Shown one piece after another: positions 32,461 through 42,974 of a stretch of DNA of 64,000 nt. The number at the start of each line of letters is the position of its first letter. Position 1 is the first letter of the stretch. This DNA comes from Plectosphaerella cucumerina (lineage: Eukaryota > Ascomycota > Sordariomycetes > Glomerellales > Plectosphaerellaceae). The notes beneath the pieces are model-generated. The model was not told the DNA's origin and searched no databases. It worked only from the letters and a program-made list of their open reading frames with translations. The position numbers were made by a program, and so were the translations under genes. The stretch is taken from positions 2,418,001-2,482,000 of the forward strand of contig JAGPXD010000003.1 of the NCBI GenBank assembly GCA_020746995.1, given 5' to 3'.

Positions 32461-34224
32461 ATGGACAACCATGATCAGACCTTGATAATCCAGCGACATC
32501 ATTCTGCATTGCCGTCACCACACAAAGCTGCAGGCTCTGACGTCTTGATCGTCATGGCCAACACTCGCCCCATGGACCTCGCGAGGCCTCATCGAGATCC
32601 TGCCTTCAACATGGATGCCCAGCGATCGAAGAGGGCCAGCCTCGAGCGACAGACGCAGCTTGCCCACATCAAGCTCATCTCAAAGTACTATGGCTATGAA
32701 GGGCCGTCGCGTCCAAAGACAGATGACGCGACCACCGCCGCCGCCCAGCAGCACAGGAGGGCCGGACACAGCTACCCCGGGCACCCCGTGGAACGGATGA
32801 TGCCCGATGGCACCGGGGAGAAGAGGTCGTCGGAACCCATTCCCAAGCAGCAGCATCAGGAGGACCAGTCAGGATCACCCAGCCGGAGGAGGAAACCGCA
32901 GTCGAGGACCCTGGGACGGACGTCTTGTGGCTCGGACGGGTCGACGCCCAGTCTCATCGAGGACAAGACCGACTCGGAGGTCTCTCACGACGATGACTAC
33001 CAGTATCATGCCTCGACCTCCCAGCTCTGGGATAGCTTCTGGGCCGGCCAGAAGGCCGAGGGAGCTCGGTCACGGATGCACCACGGCCCTGCCCAGAGCC
33101 GGCCGCTGAAAGGTCCTGCCCCTGAGCAGCCTTCGACCACGCGGTATCCCGCTCTCATCCCCTCACCTCACATCAAGAGGACGAAAAAGACCAGCGTTAT
33201 CAACTACGGGGATGAAAACCTCCCACCGCGGCCAGTCCAGTACAGCATCCCCGTGCACCAGCCTGATGAGGTGCCCGCGCCTCCCAAGAAGACCATCCCG
33301 CCGCAATGGCCGCCTTCCACCACGGCCGAGGAGAAGCAGAAGACCATCCGCACCGTCAAGTCATCTTACAGCCTCTTCCCACGGCAGGCAGGCGGCGCAC
33401 CTCCGCCGCCGCTGCCTCCGCCACCACTGTCGCCGGCCTTCCTCATCTCATCTTTCCCCCGGCCCGCCACGGGCACACCGGCGCCAGCAACCTTCCAACG
33501 CAAGGCGTCCCGTCCTCAACCCATCCACATCCACTCGGATCCCCTCCCCCAGATCCCTGAGCCGCGAGAGGCTCCCTCCGTCCCGATCCGTCCTCACACG
33601 AGCCACGGCTCCGCCTCCAGCCTCCCAGCCCAAGGGCCAGGGACACCCCTCTTCCCCTCCACGAACCTCCTGAACCTCATCAACCCACGCTCTGCGCCCC
33701 GGCCTCCCGCGGGCGACGTCTCTACGCCCCCGAACCCGGGCGCAAGCCGCTGCCGCCGCCTCTTCACCGCCCCCCGCGGTCTCCCCCAAAGCCTGACCCT
33801 CACCAACCAAAAGTCCTTCTTCGACTTCGACTCCGATTCGGAGGAGGAAACCCCCGAGGCCGCGCCTCCCCCGCCCCCGCCCTCCCGCGGCAGCGGCATC
33901 TCCCGCATCATGAAAAAGGGCCGCAAGAGCAAGGGCGACGCCGACATGGTGCCGCCCATGCCCTCCGCCGTCGCACTGCCGCCGCCCGTCTCGAACGACC
34001 TCGACATTCCCCGTGCCAGCGCCGAGCGTATCCGCCGCCGTAGGTCGCGCACGAACCTCGCCATCCTCAGCCGTCGGACGACTGAGGACGTCGGATCCGG
34101 ACTTGTATCCCCCGCGCTCATCTCACCTGCCCTCGTCTCGCCGGCCCTTAGCTCACCCGCTCTCGACGACCACAAGAAGAAGAGCGATGTATTCGGCCGC
34201 ATGTTCGGCCGGAGTAGGCACTAA
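32461..34224 (+). CDS. Proline-rich disordered hypothetical protein
   Basis: Single exon, 587 residues from the ATG at 32461; the frame is open back to 32278, but the extra residues look like leader. The N-terminus has one likely helix (SKRASLERQTQLAHIKLISKYYGYEG). The rest is low complexity: Pro runs (GGAPPPPLPPPPLSPAF), Ser/Arg-rich blocks, an acidic patch FFDFDSDSEEETPEA, a basic patch ISRIMKKGRKSKG, and a C-terminal tandem of SPAL units before DVFGRMFGRSRH. The conserved-looking ends around a disordered middle suggest a scaffold or regulatory protein of filamentous ascomycetes. I do not recognise a family and give no function. Confidence 0.6.
   Translation: MDNHDQTLIIQRHHSALPSPHKAAGSDVLIVMANTRPMDLARPHRDPAFNMDAQRSKRASLERQTQLAHIKLISKYYGYEGPSRPKTDDATTAAAQQHRRAGHSYPGHPVERMMPDGTGEKRSSEPIPKQQHQEDQSGSPSRRRKPQSRTLGRTSCGSDGSTPSLIEDKTDSEVSHDDDYQYHASTSQLWDSFWAGQKAEGARSRMHHGPAQSRPLKGPAPEQPSTTRYPALIPSPHIKRTKKTSVINYGDENLPPRPVQYSIPVHQPDEVPAPPKKTIPPQWPPSTTAEEKQKTIRTVKSSYSLFPRQAGGAPPPPLPPPPLSPAFLISSFPRPATGTPAPATFQRKASRPQPIHIHSDPLPQIPEPREAPSVPIRPHTSHGSASSLPAQGPGTPLFPSTNLLNLINPRSAPRPPAGDVSTPPNPGASRCRRLFTAPRGLPQSLTLTNQKSFFDFDSDSEEETPEAAPPPPPPSRGSGISRIMKKGRKSKGDADMVPPMPSAVALPPPVSNDLDIPRASAERIRRRRSRTNLAILSRRTTEDVGSGLVSPALISPALVSPALSSPALDDHKKKSDVFGRMFGRSRH
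34108..34161 (+). repeat. Tandem SPAL-encoding repeat
   Basis: Four near-identical units of about 15 bp encode V/I/S-SPAL (VSPALISPALVSPALSSPAL) near the C-terminus of the proline-rich protein. Short in-frame units like this commonly vary between strains. Confidence 0.7.
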
Positions 34225-35052
34225 TGCAACGACTGAGCGAGCATGACTACTTTTCTGGAGTTTAGGCGGAAGGATATCATAAAAGGGGCGGCCGGCATCA
34301 TGTGGCGGGGCCAGGAGTTACCAGGTTTCGGTTTCCAGCTTTTTCGTTTGTTTCTGCTTTTGTTTTCCTTGATCACCCCACGTTTGCATGCTGCATGCAT
34401 TCCACGACTTTACTCATCACGAGATTTCTCCTTTCTGTTCAGGGGACCAATACCCCAAACGACGAAGTACTTGATACGAGGTGCACGATGGGAAAAATGG
34501 AGGATGGACACAACAAGACTGCAGAGGTAGCCAGACAGCCCTCATCCTAATGTCGGAACAACGTCGATTGAAGCCAGATCATCACCGCTCAAAGCGTGTC
34601 GTCAAGTGGAAGCGCAAACCCGTCTCTTGTCTGGGAGCTGGCTCCCGGCAGTGCCTCGCAACACGCCCTCGATACCGCCATCTGTACACGTTCCCGACCC
34701 ACGAGGGTCCCCAGTCTATCTTTTGTCCCGTTAAAAGTCCTGAAATCCGTTTGAAGCATGACCATCGTTCTCCGTCCCTCGTTCTCCATATCTCGTGCAA
34801 CGCCGTGATAGTCGTGACATCAGTCTCACGTCTGAAATCCTCCCATGAAAAACAAACCCGGTCCGTAACTACCTGACAATGCCGTGAAGGAAACCGAAAC
34901 GCCCGAAAAGCAAAAACCCAGATACGTACACAGATGCACACCATATATGCAGCCAGAGATATACACACAGGCATGGCAAGCGCCATGCGAGGAAAAAGCA
35001 CACGCCGTCTAATGGGGAAAAACTCACCTTTTCACCCGTAACGGCTGAGGGC
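34225..35052. other. Intergenic between convergent genes
   Basis: About 830 bp holding the 3' ends of two convergent genes. No coding signal; the 34850-34980 part is relatively AT-rich with short CA-type repeats. Confidence 0.4.
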
Positions 35053-37802
35053 TCAGGTCTTCCGGTCAGTGAATCTCTTCACCTTGCGGACGCCTAGCCT
35101 CTCCTCGCGTCCGGGGGCGGCACCGAAGTACCACCTGTTGTCGTCCCAGCGGCGGAAGACGCCCAGGTGGGTGAGCATCTGCTCTCTTGTGCGAGCGGTG
35201 GGCAGCTGGAATGCCTTCTCCTTCTTGACGTCCTCGGTGTTGAGGAAGGAAATGACGTCTGCGATACTGGTCACCGCGTGGGGCAGACGGTAGCGGGAGC
35301 GCTTGAGCACAAGCGACATGAGGGTGAGGACGTAGAGGATGAGGAGGGCGAGGAGGAGGTAGTAGACAGGTGCGCTGGGGTAGATGCGGCTGTCGTTGGT
35401 GCCGGGACGGTTCCTCGCCATGAACACGCCGCCGGCGAGGACGGGGATGGCGACTGAGAGGGCGGCCATGAGGGAGACGGCAGCAACGCGCCAGTGGCGG
35501 TTTTGAATGGCGCGCAGGGTGGACTGGAATGGCACACAGGCAGCGTAGTCCAGGAGGATGGACCTCTGCGCCTTGGAGCCCTCAGGCCTGTTGAGCTCCG
35601 CCCACGGCTCCAGGATCCGGAGCGTCGAGTCGAGGGATTGGAAGGACAGCAGGAGGAGGAGGCCGATGAAGCTGGGAACGAAGCTGTAGACAAAGTTCGC
35701 CGGCGAGAAGCCTCCCACAAGGGGATACACCGCGAGCTGGCCTGGGTTGAAGCCGTCCATCCAGCTGGCGGACCTCATGAAAGAGAGGATGATGAGAGCC
35801 ACAAGCATCATGGTTCCACCGCCAACAAACGATGCAATGGCAGTGTTGCGCAGGTTCCACGGTAGATGCTTGTACTTGGCGTCGGCGCCGGCTTCTGAGA
35901 ACATGGACATCTTGAGAGAGTTCAGCGACTCTCGGAGACCCATCTCCTCACCAGACCGCGTCTCGACTTCGCGCGGCGCATGGTCCATGTACTCGGCTGC
36001 AAGACCGATGCCGTACCAGGGCTCCTTGTCGCGAACACCTGTGCGCCAGTAGCCCAGGCGGTCAAAGTTGCGCCTGTGAAGCCGGGATCGCAGCTGCTCG
36101 GGGTCCTCCAGCATCTCTGTACCCCAGTAATCATCGAGAGTGTTGGATTGGTAGAGCATGTGGGCAATGTCTGCGATGGATCGCGGGTCCCACAGCAGGC
36201 CGGTGTGTCGCCGATTCCAAAAGATGGCGAGTGTCAGTGTTGCTCCAAGGAGGAGGAAGTAGAACGCGACCACAACCCAGGTCAAAGACTGGACAGATGT
36301 CCACGTCCAGGAGCCATCAACACGTATGACAGTGAATGTGCTGCTGGAGAGGGGGATGATAAGTGCACTAAGCCAAAAGATGACCTGGCACATCTTAATC
36401 GCAGGTGGTCCGCTGAGGCGCGGGAGGAGGGATGACCTGGGGTACAGGTCTCGGAAGAGGGCGTCTTGTCGCGCCCTGACTTCTTCGCTGGCCATTGAGG
36501 CAAACGGAAGGATTCGGTTCGTGGTCGTCATGATGCATTGCGCGTAAACGAAGATGATGGCTCCCATCATTTGCGGGAGGATGCGGAACAGGAAGTACTG
36601 GGCGTTCTCGATGTCATCTCCAAACGCCACCAAACCGGGGCGTCTCAGGGAGAAGATGGCGGCGAGCATGAATGTCGTGATCATGATGAGGCATGCGATC
36701 GTCAGAATCATCATCGCGGGGAGTCGTAACAGTCGTGGCAGGTATTTGGTTCGGGGGAAGTGCTGGCGGGTCGGGTCCAATTCGTCCATTCTCGTCTTGC
36801 CGTCCCTGGTGTAGGGCATCGTGTCACTGAGGGGGTAGAGCTTGTGCTCATCGCCAGCCTGAGTGTTCAGAGCATGCGCTCGCTTGGCGGGGTCGACGGG
36901 GGTCAGCGGCGGGGTCGTGTTGAAGGCCGCAAGGTTGCCCCAGGGCGTCGGCTTCAGGACCTCGCCCTGAGAGTGCCTTTCCGTGCTTCGACGCACCGAG
37001 TCGCGTGTACGAACGGGCTCGAGTGAGGTGATGGGCTGTAAGCTCTCCAGCTCGTGGCCGGCTGTAATGTGTCGTGGCTGATAGCGCTCATCGTCGTCAA
37101 AGTCGTAGTAGTCCTCGGGGAGCTCATAAGGCACGCCGTGAGCGGTCAGGCCGGATCTCACAGGGATGGTGCTCGGCGAAGATGGCGAGCTGGGCCATGC
37201 CTCTGCAGAGAGAGCGTCCAGGGCGTAGTTCAGAAAGGGGCCGTCATCAATACCCGGCGTAATGGAGCCGCTGGCGTCAATGGCCTGCTCGTCCCGGAAG
37301 CCTCTTGCATGAGCGCGCTGGGTCATCTCGTCGACGGCCATTTTCGATGCTTCCAGCTTTCGGGGGTCAAAAGCAATGACAGGAAGTTGAGGGGCGGCAG
37401 GGGCGGGAGGAGCGGCGGCGAGAGCGGCAGCCTGGCGGGCGTACGGGCGGTTGTCGATGAGAGGATGCCCAAAAACGCGCGTGTCTCCGTACTGGGCAGA
37501 GTGAGAAGGCGTGGAGGAGTGTTCCCAAGGCGGTGTGGGCGCAAACGGGACGACGGTTGGCTGAGGCGACAGCGAAGCTGCTTGGTCGTTTTCGAGGATC
37601 AGGTCATCTGCGTGCGACCTGGTGTCGTTGGGACGGGCCGTCGCCTCTGATTGCTCAGAGGGTGTTCTCGGTGACCAGAACTGGGGAGGATGGGGGCCTA
37701 TAATGCGGCCGTCAGCATGAACGAATGAGGTTGCGGATGGCAGCGGACACCCGACGTACGGCTTCTGTCCACAAAATCAAAGGTGAGGTCTTGATAGTTC
37801 AT
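35053..37802 (-). CDS. DUF3433 multi-pass membrane protein
   Basis: Two exons (37802-37760 and 37697-35053) give 895 residues. The first exon, 14 codons plus one base, starts MNYQDLTFDFVDRS and joins across a GTACGT...TATAG intron to RPHPPQFWSPRTPSEQ. A model starting at the internal ATG (37341) would lose 133 residues of evident coding sequence (for example YGDTRVFGHPLIDNRPYARQ). The N-terminal 340 residues are disordered and Pro/Ser-rich. Then come about eight membrane helices in two blocks of four: near 341-364, 379-400, 450-472, 483-507 and a second set after the loop DYWGTEMLEDPEQLRSRLHR. This duplicated arrangement is that of the fungal DUF3433 family, whose role is unknown. Membrane location (plasma membrane or endomembrane) is inferred. 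Confidence 0.8.
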
Positions 37803-39182
37803 GCTTCGAGAATGGGGGGAGGGGAGAGGGCGAGGTGAAGGTCCACTTGGACTCGTTGTTTAAGTCGACTAGCATGTGCGCCAATGCAAGCTTGAGGGGA
37901 AGAGATGCATGATGCAGGACGGATTCGACCAAGAGAGATGGTTGGGCGGCCGAACCATTTTGGTAGACGCCGGGAAGAATAGGCAGTGGCTGGAAGACTG
38001 GGGGGCGATGGGGAGGGCTCGTAGCCATCACGAAGGGTGTGTTTGAGGGGCCCATGGCGGAGGGCTGGAGTGTGGGTGACAGCCGGGGGGACGAGAGCCA
38101 GGGTGTTGAACAGGGCGAGAGCCTGGAGCTGACGTTCGCCCTCGTGCTCCCAGCCACCGGCCACGGGCGGCCAGGTCCCTTCTGGCGGCCGACGATCAGG
38201 GGCACGGACGCTAGGTAAGGGCCGGCCGCTGGTGCCCGAGGGACGGACTGCGGGAAAGGCGCAGTAGACTGAAGGGAAGAGCCTGCTAGAGAAACGTACC
38301 TTTCGGACGAGAAAGCTGTGCCTGAAAATCTCACGATGGTGTTGAGTCGGTAAAGAAAGAGAATTTTCGCCCGGCTTCCCATCATTCCTAGGGGGCACCT
38401 GCCTGCTCTTGCATGCCCGCTCCTGCAGCTTCGAGTCGGTCGTCACTGCCCGACCGCCCGGGCGCACATGGCGGTCAGCGGGCAAGAGCGATCTGCAGTG
38501 GCTTCCCTCCCTGTGTGCCGAGCTCGCCCCCGCTGTGATGACACCCAGAAAAGGACGTGGTTGGTTCATCCCGGCACCTCCGCCAGAGCTCCCCGGGGCG
38601 TCCGTGCGCCGTCGAACCCGTCGAGCTGGTTCCTGGGGCTTGAAACGAGCTTAGCGTCCCGGCCTCGTCGGTTCGGCTTCGTCCAGAGTGCTTCCGCGAG
38701 AGGAGACATGGGATGCAAAATCTGCTCTGAGCAACTCCACCAACGCGAGAAACCCTGCTGCAGGTCGTGTGCCCACTGTCTGGCACGTCTGGTCATGAAC
38801 ATGTGACCTCAGTACGTTGTGGCCGCGCGGGTCTTTCGTTCCCAGATGTCTGGTTGAGCGGAGCGCCTTGGTTCGGCCTCTGCCGTGAGATGGCCCAAGA
38901 GGCCGGGCAAGCGAGCCATCATTTTGACTTGGCACCATGTCTCACCGCAGGGAGGAAGGACGCGCCGCCCTCGCCCGCCGTCGAAATCCAGCCTTCTCTC
39001 TGTGTTACGAAAAGAAACGTGATCGAGTCTGTCGGTGCGTACAGGCCCTCTTGAATAAAGGGATGGGATCCCTGGGGTGGGAGGGTATAGAGAGCCACCT
39101 AGGGCTTCGAAGGTTCTTTTTCCTTTGTTTTTCTTCTTCAAATGGAATCCATAGAATTACATCACCAACCCCGGGCCCCAGC
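37803..39182. other. Intergenic, no supported gene
   Basis: About 1.4 kb between the DUF3433 start and the Mgr3-like stop. Antisense frames such as 37799-38569 have no motif and run into the leader of the DUF3433 gene. Confidence 0.4.
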
Positions 39183-40877
39183 CTACGCCTTGAACAGGTC
39201 CTGGAACCCAACCGGCGGCGGAGCCATCTCCACCAGCAACTCGTTTGTGCGCTTGATCCGCTCGTACACCACGGCCTGCTCCGCCGCCCACCGCCCGTCC
39301 GTCTCAGCCGGCTTCGGCTGGCTCCAGAAGCCGCCAAAGCTTGACTTGGGCGGGTTCTCCTCCCGCTTCTTCTTCTCCAGCTCCTCTTCCTTGGCCAGCC
39401 GCTTGACCATGGCCGACCAGTTCTTGAGGCCCGTAGACAGGCAGTCCTTGCAGACGGAACGCGGCCGCGACGTTTCTGTACCGAGGTCTCGCAGCTGCTC
39501 CTCCGCAATGTCGACACCGTCACGCGTCCATGCCAGGCCCTCTTCGCGGGAGTTAGTGGAGTCGTTGCTCGAGTAGAGAATCTCGCCAATGTAGAGGTGA
39601 AGGGCGGCCTCCTCGCAGAGGTGGCGCGGGCTACGCCATGGAGCCTGGGTGCCGTCTGGTGGCGGCGGCGGGTACGTGGGCGCCGCTGCAACCTTCTTCA
39701 GGTTCTCCCAGAGAGAAATCGGACCCCTTGAGCCCTCCTCCTCGCTGCCCGGGGGCGGTGTGGTGGGCAGAGACCGGCGCGCCCTCAGGATAGATACAAA
39801 CATGGGCAGGGCAGCGCCCATATCGCCCGTCCTAGCCTTGTGTGTTGCGATTGCCGTGAGGACGGTGAGGATGTTCTCAGGCGGCGGCGTCGACTTGTCG
39901 TTGATGGTAAGCGTCCGAGGCTCCACCAGCGGAGGAGACGAGGGCGCAGTCGACTCGGTCGCGATAGCCAGAGCCCAGTCAAAGACCCGTTCGGCTGCGT
40001 CAGGCATCTTCTTGAAGTCCAGGAAGAAGGCATACGACAGCGCCGCGTCCATCTTCTGCTTGGCCGTGAAGCCCTTCGTCGTCAAGATACGCAGGTATAC
40101 GTTCTCGGCGGAGTCGTAAGCCGGCACGCAGTCCTCCTCCTTGGGTGCCGTAGGAGCGCCTATCGGCATGGGCTGGGGCTTTGGGTTCGATGGTCCGACA
40201 ACGTACTTTGGCGGCAAGGTGATGTTCCTCGTAGTGTCCCTGACCCAGCCGTCGGTGTGTTCCAGCGCGTTGCCCAGCATGAGCATGATCTCGTAGTATC
40301 CTCGCCTCCAGTTCTCGTCCTTGTCGGAAATATCCTTGCCGACACTTCCCAGGCCCTCGATGGTGAGCGGTTCGTCGTTGAGGAGCTCCTTCACGCCGGC
40401 ACCGTCAATCTTGGGATCTTGCAATCGCTTGATGATTTCCTCGCAGGTGACGATAATTTCGCCCCAGTTCTTTCCGCCGCCAGTGCCGGTGTCCCTCGCC
40501 GCTGACTTCGCGCCGCGGGCGAGCATGCGGGTCATCATGGACCACTCGTGGGGTGTTGGGTAGCTCTTCTCGAGCCATTCCTGGTTGAGAAGGAACAGAA
40601 TGCCGCCGATGCAGACCAACGAGCCCCAGAAAGCGACGTTGTACCGCACGAACATGCGCCCCTCATGCTTCAGCCAGTTCTTGTTCTCTGTCGTGAAGTA
40701 TCGGACTCTCCGGTTGGTGGTGACGGGTATTGAGAGGAAGGGGAGCTGTGGTCGTGCTCGGGATGCGAGGGCCGTATTGCTCGTGAACGGCCGTGTCGCA
40801 GAGGGTGACTTGAAGATCCTCTGGAAGAGAAGTCGTCGCAGCGCCAGGCGATGGCGTATCTCGATTGAAGTGCCCAT
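39183..40877 (-). CDS. Probable mitochondrial inner-membrane TPR protein, Mgr3-like
   Basis: Single exon of 564 residues. The N-terminus is Arg/Ser-rich without acidic residues (RHRLALRRLLFQRIFKSPSA), as expected of a mitochondrial presequence. A single membrane helix follows (YNVAFWGSLVCIGGILFLLNQEWL, about residues 79-102). The remainder is helical with TPR-like pairs: YEIMLMLGNALEHTDGWVRD, KMDAALSYAFFLDFKKMPDAAERVFDWALAIA, ILTVLTAIATHKARTGDMGAALPMFVSILRARR and LCEEAALHLYIGEILYSS. This layout matches fungal relatives of yeast Mgr3, an adaptor of the i-AAA protease Yme1 that delivers substrates in the inner membrane. Similarity was judged by architecture, not alignment, so the specific name is tentative. 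The gene is divergent from a second probable mitochondrial membrane protein. Confidence 0.65.
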   Translation of the reverse strand: MGTSIEIRHRLALRRLLFQRIFKSPSATRPFTSNTALASRARPQLPFLSIPVTTNRRVRYFTTENKNWLKHEGRMFVRYNVAFWGSLVCIGGILFLLNQEWLEKSYPTPHEWSMMTRMLARGAKSAARDTGTGGGKNWGEIIVTCEEIIKRLQDPKIDGAGVKELLNDEPLTIEGLGSVGKDISDKDENWRRGYYEIMLMLGNALEHTDGWVRDTTRNITLPPKYVVGPSNPKPQPMPIGAPTAPKEEDCVPAYDSAENVYLRILTTKGFTAKQKMDAALSYAFFLDFKKMPDAAERVFDWALAIATESTAPSSPPLVEPRTLTINDKSTPPPENILTVLTAIATHKARTGDMGAALPMFVSILRARRSLPTTPPPGSEEEGSRGPISLWENLKKVAAAPTYPPPPPDGTQAPWRSPRHLCEEAALHLYIGEILYSSNDSTNSREEGLAWTRDGVDIAEEQLRDLGTETSRPRSVCKDCLSTGLKNWSAMVKRLAKEEELEKKKREENPPKSSFGGFWSQPKPAETDGRWAAEQAVVYERIKRTNELLVEMAPPPVGFQDLFKA

Positions 40878-41334
40878 GGTGGGCGGTCGGGCAGAGCGCG
40901 CTTGTCAAGGTCGAAGCTCGAGGTACGCGATACGCGATAGAGGTCGAGATGTGGTGATGTTCGTCGCTGACCAGCGATTCCCGGATGGGAAAGCGGCTGC
41001 TGAGGTTGTGATGTTCGACGATGCCTGACGATGTGATTGATGTCGCTTAGCAATTGATGAAAGCTCCTTGGCTGGTTCGATCGCCGTTGATCAAGGTCAG
41101 TGTTTTCGGAGCGTCGGTGGTTGCTCTCCGGTGTGGGGAGGATTGTGCGATCTGATTGGCTCTTCGCCGCGACTCAGGACTGGCATCATCTGAGGCTTGA
41201 GAAATGTTCACGCATGAAGACTCGAGACGACCAAGGGCGGTGAATCGGCTTTGAACCATCGACGCATTCCCTCAACAGACAGATCGATTCAGACGCATCC
41301 ATAATCTGTCTTGTGGGAGCATGGCTGCGTGAGG
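40878..41334. promoter_or_regulatory. Bidirectional promoter of two mitochondrial genes
   Basis: 457 bp between the divergent start codons of the Mgr3-like protein and the Tcd-like dehydratase. No coding signal and no clear TATA box, consistent with housekeeping expression of both genes. Confidence 0.5.
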
Positions 41335-42974
41335 ATGGCATCACTCTTCTCCCGAGCCGCGGCAGACCCGCGCTTCCAGTTCGCGGCGACCGCCGTGCTC
41401 TCAGGCGTTACAGTGGCATGCCTCATCTTCGGTTACCAGGCTTTTGATAGGGAAGAGAGGCTGTATGAGCTGAAGCACTCGATCCCGCCCGTGGCTACGG
41501 ACAGCCCAGGCAGTGGAAAGGTACGTCGACCCGGACGAGGTCTCAACATCGACCGACGACCCTGACAACTGCAGCTCACAAACTTTGGAGGCGCATCACC
41601 CGCCGACAAGGAAGATGCACACAACGAGGCGCTTGCAAAGCGGGCCCAGCTGGGCGACTTTGACGACGAACTCATCCTGGAGCAGCTGGCGCGCAACCGC
41701 GTCTTCCTGAAGGACGAGAGCCTCGAGAAGCTCAGGAAATCCTTCGTCATCGTCGTCGGCTGCGGCGGCGTTGGCTCCCATTGCACCGCCGCGCTCGCCC
41801 GTTCCGGCGTTTCCAAGATCCGTCTCATCGATTTCGACCAAGTTACCCTGAGCTCCCTCAACCGCCACGCCGTCGCCACCCTTGCCGACGTCGGCATTCC
41901 CAAGGTGCAGTGCCTCTACCGCCGCCTCATCGCCATCACGCCTTGGGTCAAGTTCGACCAGCGTCTTCAGAAGTTCGAGGGCGGCGTCGCATCAGACTTG
42001 CTGGCGCCGTGGGAGGATGGACACAAGCCCGACTACGTTGTTGATGCCATTGACAATATTGACACAAAGGTTGCGCTGCTCAAGTACTGCCACGACAACA
42101 AGATTCCCGTCATCTCCAGCATGGGCGCGGGCGCGAAGAGCGACCCGACTCGTGTTATGGTTGCGGATATCAGCACGAGCACAGATGATGGCCTGTCCCG
42201 CGCTACGCGGCGGAAGCTGAAGCTCCAGGGCGTTCTCGGCGGCATTCCCGTTGTGTACTCAACCGAAAGACCTGGCGAGGGCAAGGCCGAGCTTCTTCCC
42301 CTTGCGGACGAGGAGTTTAGCAAGGGCCAGGTCAGCGATCTAGGTGTCCTGCCTAGCTTCAGGGTCAGGATCCTGCCGGTTCTGGGAACGATGCCCGCCG
42401 TCTTTGGCTACACTGTCGCCAACCACATCATTTTGGAAATCTCTGGTGAGCAGTGCATGCCAAATGTCACTTGTATCCCTCGTACTAACGCAACACAGGC
42501 TACCCCACCGACTATGCTGTCGCCAAGAACCGCGACAAGATGTACGACACGATGCTGGGCTTCGTGCAGGGCACCGAGGAGAAGCTGGCGCGACAGACAG
42601 CCGACTCTACGGACCCCGACGTCGCCCGCGGCCTCAAGGTCCCCCTGTCGCTCGGAGACGTCGCCTTCCTTGCCGAGGACCTATGGAAGGGACGCAGCGC
42701 AGTGACGGGGATCTCGACCAGGCTGGTGCTGGTTAGGTGGCACAAGCCGACAACAGCCACGATGGTCACTATCGGCGAGGGCGCGGACGAGCAAAAGAGC
42801 TCCAACGTGCGCCTCCGCGACCTTGTGGTCATGACCAAGGAGGAGGCCAACCGCCACGAGAAGGCGGTGCTCAGGGGCACCAGCAAATTGGAAGAGTTGT
42901 ACGATGCCGAGACTATTGCGAAGATCGAGGCCAGGCTGGAGGAGGCTGTAAAGTACGAGAAATATAGAGCATAG
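41335..42974 (+). CDS. tRNA threonylcarbamoyladenosine dehydratase (Tcd/TcdA family)
   Basis: Three exons (41335-41520, 41575-42445, 42499-42974) encode 510 residues. An N-terminal membrane helix (FQFAATAVLSGVTVACLIFGY, residues 14-34) precedes an E1-like ThiF/MoeB adenylation domain: the ATP loop VVGCGGVGSH (about 122-131), RLIDFDQVTLSSLNRHAV with the acidic residues and the Asn-Arg pair, DYVVDAIDNIDTKVALLKYC, and SSMGAGAKSDPTRV. The C-terminal 160 residues are the extension typical of fungal Tcd1/Tcd2. In yeast these are mitochondrial outer-membrane proteins that cyclise the t6A base at position 37 of ANN-decoding tRNAs to ct6A using ATP. The ThiF-type motifs and the N-terminal anchor distinguish it from true ubiquitin E1 or Uba4. 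Whether it corresponds to Tcd1 or Tcd2 cannot be told here. Confidence 0.88.
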
